Both the position numbers and the translations under genes were made by a program. A stretch of DNA of 64,000 nucleotides from assembly GCF_036002945.1 (NCBI RefSeq), contig NZ_CP108529.1:4397001-4461000 (forward strand). The letters are read 5' to 3'. The notes under the pieces were generated by a model. It was not told where the DNA came from. It saw only the letters and a list, made by a program, of their open reading frames with translations, and searched no databases. This DNA comes from Streptomyces sp. NBC_01224. GTDB taxonomy: Bacteria; Actinomycetota; Actinomycetes; Streptomycetales; Streptomycetaceae. How positions within the stretch are numbered: position 1 is the first letter of the stretch; every line of letters starts with the position of its first letter. Positions 58,459 to 64,000 of the stretch are shown piece after piece.

Positions 58459-58868
58459 GCGCCGTCCACCTCCTCGTGCTGCGGGATCACATAGAACGGA
58501 AAGACCAGGTTCCGGGGGTCGTTGGCGCCCCGTACGGTGTAGCCGATGTCGATGTACAGGACTCCGTGGTCGACATCGTCGAACCGGACGACGACCTCGG
58601 TGACCTCGATCCGGGGCTCCCACCGGTCCAGCGCCAGACGTACCTCGTACGCGAGCTGCCCGGCCGTGCCGGCGTCCGCCGGGGCGAACACGTAGTCGTT
58701 GACCGCGCAGCCGAACTCCGGGCGCATGGGCCGCTCGCCCGGCGACGTGGCCAGGATCAGCCGGATCGACTCCTCCAGCTCGTGCTCGCCGCGCACCAGG
58801 GCGATGGAACCGGTGGCGTCCGTACGCGGTGGGAAGGCCCAGCCCGCGCCGATGAACTGCTGACCCAT
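58455..58868 (-). CDS. eCIS baseplate protein, gp25/GPW-like
   Basis: 137 residues with the lysozyme-like gpW/gp25 fold: IALVRGEHELEESIRLILAT, SPGERPMRPEFGCAVNDYVF, and DRWEPRIEVTEVVVRFDDVD. The EPR motif for baseplate assembly is present (WEPRIEV). This is the Afp9 equivalent that joins sheath and baseplate. It starts 6 nt after the PAAR gene stop. Confidence 0.92.
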   Translation of the reverse strand: MGQQFIGAGWAFPPRTDATGSIALVRGEHELEESIRLILATSPGERPMRPEFGCAVNDYVFAPADAGTAGQLAYEVRLALDRWEPRIEVTEVVVRFDDVDHGVLYIDIGYTVRGANDPRNLVFPFYVIPQHEEVDGA

Positions 58869-58874
58869 GGACGC

Positions 58875-59168
58875 TCAGCCTCCGATCAGTACCGTCGGGC
58901 AACCGGACACGACGGGCGATCCGCAGGCGGCCAGGTCCCCGACGCGGGCGGCGGGCTGCCCGCCGATCAGCACCGTGGTGCTGCCGGGTGGCGCGATCGC
59001 GGACGGCGGATGCACCGCGGGCGGCGGCATCGCGCACAGGTGCGGGGTGCCGACCGTGGCGGCGGGGAGGCCTCCGATGAGCACGGACGGGACACCGGGC
59101 GGCCCGACCGTGCCGGGGTGTCCGGTGGGGTCGCCGACCCGTGCGGCTGCCGCCGCGGCTGCTGACAT
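58875..59168 (-). CDS. PAAR-repeat spike tip protein
   Basis: 97 residues of PAAR type: ARVGDPTGHPGTVGPPGVPS, VLIGGLPAATVGTPHLC, TTVLIGGQPAARVGDLAACG and a final PTVLIGG. Such cones bind metal and sharpen the VgrG spike to pierce membranes. Cys and His residues for the metal site are in HLCAMPP and ACGSPVVSGCP. It lies 36 nt downstream of the spike gene. Confidence 0.92.
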   Translation of the reverse strand: MSAAAAAAARVGDPTGHPGTVGPPGVPSVLIGGLPAATVGTPHLCAMPPPAVHPPSAIAPPGSTTVLIGGQPAARVGDLAACGSPVVSGCPTVLIGG

Positions 59169-59204
59169 GAAAGTCCGTTCCTCTCGCTCAGCGCGTCCGC
59201 GCCG

Positions 59205-61229
59205 TCAATTGATCTTCACCAGGGGTGCGTTGATGGCCAGGGAGCTGCCGCCCTTGATGTCGGTCCGCTGTGTTCCGTTGACCGCGACCTGGGCGCCCCG
59301 GACGTCCACCGTGCCGCCGGTGGAGAGCTTGACCTCGCCGTTTCCGCCGTCGACCCGCACTCCGCTGCGGGACGTCAACGTGACGCTGTCGCCGCTCAGT
59401 TCGAGCGTTCCCTGCCCGCCGTCCAGTGCGACCCCGCGCGCCGCCTTGATGGACACCTTCTGCTTGGCCTCGATGTTCACGCTGCCGTCGCTGTTGATCA
59501 CGATCACGGTGCCCCTGCGGTCGAGATCGATCTTCAGCTTTCCGTCGCCGGTGAGCAGGCGTACGCCCTGCGGTCCGTTGGCGCCGTCCAGGAGTTCCAG
59601 CTGGTTTCCGCTCTTGGAAGCGATCGAACGCCGGTTGACCGCCCCGGTGGTCGGGTCGACCAGCTCACCTCCTGGGGCGGGGGATGCGGCGGGCGTTGCT
59701 GTGGGTGAACCGGCGGGCGGCGCACCGGCGGACGGGCCTGTGGACGGGCCGGCTCCGGCGCCCGGCCCGGGGGCGCCCGGCCCGGACGCGCCACCAGCAC
59801 CCCCGCCCGACCCGCCGCCGCTGCCCTGCGACGGCCGGTCCTTCCCGTTGTACAGACCGGCGAGGACGTACGGACGGTCCAGATGCCCATGCTCGAATCC
59901 CACCAGGACCTCGTCCCCGACCTCGGGGATGAACGCTTCGCCGCCGCTCGTCCCGCCCGACTGCGCCGTACGCGCCCAGTCGCTCGCGTACTCGTCCGAC
60001 AGCCATGGGAACCGCACCTTGACCCGGCCCGAACCCTCCGGATCGTGGGTGTCCGTGACCGTCCCGCTGACCAGCCCCACGCAGCGCGACCCGCCGCCCG
60101 ACCCCGCTCCGGATCCGCCCGACCCCGGCCCTCCACCGGTCAGCCCGAACAGCGAACGCTCCTGCTGCCCGGAGACCGTGAGCCATGTCTCGTACCCGCG
60201 CACCGGGTCGAAGACATGCCGCGACGACGTGACCGTGTACCGCCCCTCGAAAGGCGCCCCCACCGCGTTGAGCGCCACCGCACTGCCCGCCCGCACCTCC
60301 GGGTTCCCCCGGATCACCGCCTCCAGCTCCGCGAACGATCCGGCGATCCGCTCCGCCAGGGCCTTCGCCGCCTGGTCCACCTGCGCCTGAGCCCCGTACG
60401 CCGTGTCCGTGACCACGAAACGCGCCTCGCCGAAGGGCGCGAACACCTCTGCCGCGCTCACCCCCAGCTCCAGCGTCGCCGACTTCCCCGCGGGCGCCCG
60501 CCCGACGAGCGGCTGCTTGGTCTTGATGTCCCAGCCACGCACCTCGACCTCGGAGACCTGCTCCGCGGAGGACACCCCGGCCCGGCAGCGCAGCAGATTG
60601 CTGCCCATCTCCAGGACCAGCGGATTCCGGTCGGCCCGCGCCGAACCGTCGGGTGCGCCGCCGGCCTCCGCGGGTCTGGTGATGTGCAGCTGTCCGTCGA
60701 GTACGTACGCCTGCGCGCCCGCCTCCTCCGCCAGATCGCGCACGAACTCCCAGTCCGTGACGTTGGGCTGGGCGATGTGTTCGAGTACGGGGCCGGCCAC
60801 GTCCACCGTCCCCGGCTTCAGCCCGGCGCGCTGGGCCACCTGGGCGCAGATGTCGGCGAGCGTCATGTTCTGGTAGCTGGCCACCCGACGTCCCCGGAAC
60901 AGCCGGTGCGACTCGTCGAGCCCGCGTACGACGGTGAAGGTGCCGGTCTCGTCGAGCTCCACCTCCAGGGCGGTGACCACCCCTTTCAGCAGCGGCTTCG
61001 GTGCCGTGTCCCCGCCCGCGCGGGCCAGCAGCCGGGCCTCGCTGCCGATCTTCAGCCCGGTCTGCTCCAGCAGTACCCGGTCCGGGTCGCGAAAGCGCAG
61101 GAGAAACAGGTCGGGGAGCGTCCGGCTGTCGTCGACGTACCCCTCGACCAGTGTGTTCACGAACTTGGGCGGCAGCGGCCGGCCGCCGAACTCCACCACC
61201 AGCGCCGTCGCGACACCCGGCTGCGCCAT
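59205..61229 (-). CDS. VgrG-like spike protein (gp27/gp5 type) of the eCIS
   Basis: 674 residues from ATG 61229. The N-terminal gp27-like hub includes FVNTLVEGYVDDSRTLPDLF and YVLDGQLHITRP. The gp5 OB-fold lies at about 385-470 (VSGTVTDTHDPEGSGRVKV, FIPEVGDEVLVGFEHGHLDR). A ~60-residue Gly/Ser/Pro linker follows, then a C-terminal beta-helix of short repeats (LKIDLDRRGTVIVINSDGSV, VSIKAARGVALDGGQGTLEL). This is the Afp8 position. The linker between OB fold and helix is unusually long and flexible. It overlaps the LysM gene stop by 1 nt. Confidence 0.92.
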   Translation of the reverse strand: MAQPGVATALVVEFGGRPLPPKFVNTLVEGYVDDSRTLPDLFLLRFRDPDRVLLEQTGLKIGSEARLLARAGGDTAPKPLLKGVVTALEVELDETGTFTVVRGLDESHRLFRGRRVASYQNMTLADICAQVAQRAGLKPGTVDVAGPVLEHIAQPNVTDWEFVRDLAEEAGAQAYVLDGQLHITRPAEAGGAPDGSARADRNPLVLEMGSNLLRCRAGVSSAEQVSEVEVRGWDIKTKQPLVGRAPAGKSATLELGVSAAEVFAPFGEARFVVTDTAYGAQAQVDQAAKALAERIAGSFAELEAVIRGNPEVRAGSAVALNAVGAPFEGRYTVTSSRHVFDPVRGYETWLTVSGQQERSLFGLTGGGPGSGGSGAGSGGGSRCVGLVSGTVTDTHDPEGSGRVKVRFPWLSDEYASDWARTAQSGGTSGGEAFIPEVGDEVLVGFEHGHLDRPYVLAGLYNGKDRPSQGSGGGSGGGAGGASGPGAPGPGAGAGPSTGPSAGAPPAGSPTATPAASPAPGGELVDPTTGAVNRRSIASKSGNQLELLDGANGPQGVRLLTGDGKLKIDLDRRGTVIVINSDGSVNIEAKQKVSIKAARGVALDGGQGTLELSGDSVTLTSRSGVRVDGGNGEVKLSTGGTVDVRGAQVAVNGTQRTDIKGGSSLAINAPLVKIN

Positions 61230-62032
61230 CAGGACCGTCCCCCGTCCCGTTCCTCTTCGAGCCGGTTCAGCTCGTCGAGCGCGGGGAGCAGCAGCTGCTG
61301 TCCGGGGGCCAGTCGCATCGGGTCGTCGATCCCGTTCGCCTCCGCGATCACCCGCCAGGCGGCCGGATCGCCGTACTCGCGCTGGGCGAGCGACGGCAGC
61401 GAGTCGCCGGCGTCCAGCCGGTGGACCCGCCGGGCAGCGAGGGCGCCCGAGGTCGGGTTCTGCCCCGGGGTGTCGCCGCTGATCTCCTCCATCGTGACCT
61501 GGCAGACGGCCCGGATCGGCACACCCGATGTGGTGAACAGGGTGTACTTCGCCTGCACTTGACTGACATAGCCGGGGAACCCGGTCAGCCCGCCCCAGTG
61601 GAAGACCACCCACGGCGGTGACGAACGCTGCTGCTGACGGGTCTCGCTCGTCGGCACACAGCACGCGAAGAGCTGCTCGACCGAGGTCACCACGCGGGTG
61701 TCCTGGGTGTCGCTGGCATCGAAGAACATCTCCACGGTGAGCTTGCTGGGCTGCGAACCCTGGTACTCCGGCGGCCCCGAGCTCTTGGCGCCCTTGGCCG
61801 GACTCCGCTTCCAGGAGGCGGCCTTGGTGAGGCTCAGCTCCTTGGGGTTGAACTGGAAGTCGATCCGTCCGCACGGACCACCGGGCGTGAGGCCACCGCC
61901 GGTCGGCGGCGTCCGCAGTTCCAGATAGGCGTGCTCCAGCTTGGGCCGGGCCGAACCTCCCTTGCCCGCCCTCGCCGCCGACGCCCCGGACGTACCGGCG
62001 GCGCTGAACGCGATGGGACCTGCGCCACTCAC
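61229..62032 (-). CDS. eCIS hub protein with C-terminal LysM domain (gp53/Afp7-like)
   Basis: 267 residues from GTG 62032. The N-terminal part RIDFQFNPKELSLTKAASWK and LTVEMFFDASDTQDTRVVTS, VVFHWGGLTGFPGYVSQVQA is the tube-cap/hub domain of contractile systems. The C-terminal 55 residues form a LysM repeat (HRLDAGDSLPSLAQREYGDP, ANGIDDPMRLAPGQQLLLPAL). It links tube and spike and may bind peptidoglycan. It begins 4 nt after the tube gene's stop. Confidence 0.9.
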   Translation of the reverse strand: MSGAGPIAFSAAGTSGASAARAGKGGSARPKLEHAYLELRTPPTGGGLTPGGPCGRIDFQFNPKELSLTKAASWKRSPAKGAKSSGPPEYQGSQPSKLTVEMFFDASDTQDTRVVTSVEQLFACCVPTSETRQQQRSSPPWVVFHWGGLTGFPGYVSQVQAKYTLFTTSGVPIRAVCQVTMEEISGDTPGQNPTSGALAARRVHRLDAGDSLPSLAQREYGDPAAWRVIAEANGIDDPMRLAPGQQLLLPALDELNRLEEERDGGRS

Positions 62033-62036
62033 GAGG

Positions 62037-62474
62037 TCAGCCCTCCATCACATAGCCGTGATGGGCGATCTCGATCGTCTCCATCGCGACCTTGGGCGAT
62101 TCCGGGGTGAAGGAGGGGCCGGTCCAGCGGACGGGCACGACCTCCAGCAGCCCCCACTGGGCCACCTTCTGCCCGTCGCCGGTCCGCGCCTCGATGTGCG
62201 CCGTCTTGCGGCTGAATCCGGTCGTCATGGTGGCGAACCAGCGGGCCACCTTCTCGGTCTCCTTGGTCAGCGGCCTGGACAGCTTTACGTTGGAGTACTT
62301 CAGGCGGGTCGGCAGCTGCCACAGATGCCCGTTGTTGCCGCCCTCCTCACGCGTTTCGAGCACCACTTCACAGCCCAGCCCGTCACATGTGTTGAACGAC
62401 CCGAGCTCGATGTCGTCGATCGTGACGACGAAGCAGACGCTGACGGCGGGATCGTTGTCCTGGGCGGTGGCCAT
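62037..62474 (-). CDS. eCIS inner tube protein (gp19-like)
   Basis: 145 residues of the T4-gp19-like tail tube family: VCFVVTIDDIELGSFNTCDG, GLGCEVVLETREEGGNNGHL and TRLKYSNVKLSRPLTKETEK, with EWLEVVPVRW-like LLEVVPVRWTGPSF near the end. Tube proteins stack as hexamers inside the sheath. eCIS often encode two; this copy next to the hub is likely the cap-proximal or adapter type. ATG 62474 follows gagaggtac. Confidence 0.92.
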   Translation of the reverse strand: MATAQDNDPAVSVCFVVTIDDIELGSFNTCDGLGCEVVLETREEGGNNGHLWQLPTRLKYSNVKLSRPLTKETEKVARWFATMTTGFSRKTAHIEARTGDGQKVAQWGLLEVVPVRWTGPSFTPESPKVAMETIEIAHHGYVMEG

Positions 62475-62515
62475 GGCACGTACCTCTCAATTCCCTGTGT
62501 TGTCGCTGCCGTTCA

Positions 62516-64000
62516 TCAGTGCCGGGTGTTGATGAGAAAACCCGCTCGTTCGCGTTCCAGCCGCAGATCCGCCTTGAAGAGCCTGCTGAGCGGTGTGTAC
62601 AGGGCGCGTACCAGCTCGTCGGTGACGACGGGGGCTGCGGCGCCGCCGTGACCACCGCTCTGACCGGGTGGCGCGCCGGGGGCGGAGGCGGCCGCGCCCG
62701 GTGCGCCGTGGTCCTCGGCCATGGGCCCGGGTTCCGGTTCCGGTTCGGGCTCCTGGGGAGGATCCGGAGGCGGTGGTTCCGTGGTCTCCGTCTCGCGCTG
62801 TACGACGGGTGATGAGTACGGCGGTGGCGGCGAGCCGAAGACGACACTGCCGTCGGCCATCCGCTGAGCCACCCCCGCGGCCACGGCGACCGAACCGGCC
62901 GTGGGGAACGAGGGGGCGGCGGGCGCGGCGGGTGCGGTACGGCTGCCGGCACCCGGCAACGAACGAGGCACCGGCGGCCCGCCGACTGTCTGACGTTGCA
63001 GGGCGAAAAGCGGCCGAGAGGGCGCACCCGTCGCTTCCCCCGGAGTCATGGCGGTACGTTGCAGCGCCGCCGGCAGAGATGCGGCCGGCGCCACCGAAGG
63101 CGCACCCGCCCCGGCAGACGTCCAACGCACCGGAACGGCATCGGGCAGGGACGGCAGCCCGGGACCCGGCACCGGACCCGCACCACCCGACGGAGATGCC
63201 GCCGCCCCGTCCACGGCGGAACGCTGTACGACGCCCGCCCCACCGCTCTGCCCGGACTGGAGCGACAAGGGCCGGTCGGCGAGCAGGGGAGCGACCGGAG
63301 CGGTAACCGGGGGCGGTGACAGGGGAGCCTGCGCGGGCACGGCGGGAGTCCGCTGCACCGCCGGGGTGGACGAGGAGGCGGGAGTAGGCGCGGGTGCGGA
63401 CTCCGCCAGGGCGGACGAGGAGGCGACACTGGGCGCGGGTGCGGACTCCGACGGGGCGGACGAGGAGGCGGCACTGGGCGCGGGTGCGGACTCCGACGGG
63501 GCGGGGAGCAGCGGATCGTCACCGAGCAGCGGAGCAGTGGGCCCGTCGGACTCGGGGGCCGACTCCGGGGCCGCGGGCACCTCAGGGGCCTCCGGGACCT
63601 CACCGGCACTGTCGTCCGCCGCGCTCCGGGCAACCGGAACCACTCCGGCCGCCCCCTCCGTCTCCGGACCGGCGTGGGCAGCCTGTCGCTGTGCCGTGGG
63701 CGGCAGCGCGGACATGGGCGCGCCGAGACCGGGCGCACGCCGGGGCCGGTCCACGACCGGCGGCGTCACCGAACGCTGAACGGGCGGGAGCGGCGTCGCG
63801 GGCTCGGGCGCGGCCGATTCGGGTGCCGGTTCCGGAGCCGAGGCCGGTGCAAAGGGCTGCTCGCCCACCAGTTGGCGTACCGGCAACTCCGCCACGGCGG
63901 ACTCCCCGGCCGACGTCATAGCGGGCGCACCACTCACCGCAGCGCGCTGCACGGGTACGGACAGGGGTACGGACCTGGCGCGAACCGGCAGTTCCACCGG
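62516..64000 (-). CDS. Long disordered Pro/Ala/Ser-rich eCIS protein (5' end outside the window)
   Basis: At least 494 residues; the frame is open to the window edge, and GTG 63997 is only a possible start. Nearly the whole visible part is low-complexity Ala/Pro/Ser with recurring QRSVTPP, VQRTPAVPAQ, LQRTAMTPGEA and VQRETETTE, that is, VQR motifs spaced through a disordered chain. Three near-identical repeats of PSESAPAPSAASSSA lie at about 63370-63500. Only the last ~45 residues look folded (ELVRALYTPLSRLFKADLRL, ERERAGFLINTRH). I do not recognise a family. Position between tube gene and upstream eCIS genes suggests a particle-associated or length-determining protein. Confidence 0.7.
   Translation of the reverse strand, partial: PVELPVRARSVPLSVPVQRAAVSGAPAMTSAGESAVAELPVRQLVGEQPFAPASAPEPAPESAAPEPATPLPPVQRSVTPPVVDRPRRAPGLGAPMSALPPTAQRQAAHAGPETEGAAGVVPVARSAADDSAGEVPEAPEVPAAPESAPESDGPTAPLLGDDPLLPAPSESAPAPSAASSSAPSESAPAPSVASSSALAESAPAPTPASSSTPAVQRTPAVPAQAPLSPPPVTAPVAPLLADRPLSLQSGQSGGAGVVQRSAVDGAAASPSGGAGPVPGPGLPSLPDAVPVRWTSAGAGAPSVAPAASLPAALQRTAMTPGEATGAPSRPLFALQRQTVGGPPVPRSLPGAGSRTAPAAPAAPSFPTAGSVAVAAGVAQRMADGSVVFGSPPPPYSSPVVQRETETTEPPPPDPPQEPEPEPEPGPMAEDHGAPGAAASAPGAPPGQSGGHGGAAAPVVTDELVRALYTPLSRLFKADLRLERERAGFLINTRH

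Noticed and set aside
1..64000. CRISPR arrays
   Set aside because: No regularly spaced direct repeats of CRISPR type and no cas genes were seen.

Overview
This is a high-GC actinobacterial chromosome segment, almost certainly from Streptomyces. The evidence is the BldC regulator, a valine-type dehydrogenase, an Lsr2 nucleoid protein, a scattered but collinear purine gene set (purM, purF, purL, purQ, purS, purC, purD), a DUF3073 protein, dnaX followed by a small SRP RNA, GTG starts, GTGA/ATGA stop-start overlaps and the tail-like injection genes at the right end. The gene order from hrpA through bldC, vdh, purMF, purLQS, lsr2, purC, purD and dnaX matches my memory of the core region around SCO4067-SCO4092 of S. 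coelicolor. That is established knowledge recalled, not searched.

Layout. 1-28.7 kb is conserved core: the 3' end of an HrpA helicase, tRNA-Asp, a small DUF6274-like gene, bldC, a conserved hypothetical, vdh, DUF3073, purM-purF, a META-domain lipoprotein with a frameshift, a mycothiol-dependent isomerase-like protein, a TetR regulator facing a truncated MFS gene, purL-purQ-purS, lsr2, two tRNA-Gly genes, an ABC exporter with a NarL-type two-component pair, a third tRNA-Gly, purC, a dimethylformamidase-like protein, a degenerate M48-like membrane protein, purD, dnaX, SRP RNA and tRNA-Ser. Six enzymes of IMP synthesis are spread over five loci here (PurL, PurQ and PurS together form one enzyme).

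28.7-48.2 kb looks accessory. It starts and ends with nearly identical 18-21 bp terminator hairpins. It holds IS5-family transposase remnants, an IS-disrupted hypothetical gene, a sensor kinase, an ArsR-like regulator and a frameshifted response regulator next to a MacB/FtsX-type ABC transporter, a peptidase fragment, a secreted I36-like fragment, a large secreted alpha/beta hydrolase with Calx-beta-like repeats, a two-gene operon of a cis-prenyltransferase and an MpaB-type oxygenase with EF hands, and a cell-wall module (DD-carboxypeptidase, EEP-family phosphodiesterase, OmpR-type two-component system).

48.2-54.8 kb carries a complete P450 redox operon (3Fe-4S ferredoxin, ferredoxin reductase, P450). 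The P450 reading frame is broken at a C run. A PucR regulator and a fold-type III PLP decarboxylase follow.

54.9-64 kb, minus strand, is the baseplate and spike half of an extracellular contractile injection system (eCIS): tube protein, LysM hub protein, VgrG-like spike, PAAR tip, gp25, gp6/J-like and gpI-like baseplate proteins. It ends in a membrane-anchored zinc-ribbon plus discoidin-like protein, and a long disordered protein at the window edge opens it. Sheath, ATPase and terminator genes lie outside the window.

Four reading frames appear interrupted by single-base shifts, and three of these sit on C/G runs of 6-7, so assembly indels must be considered before calling them pseudogenes.
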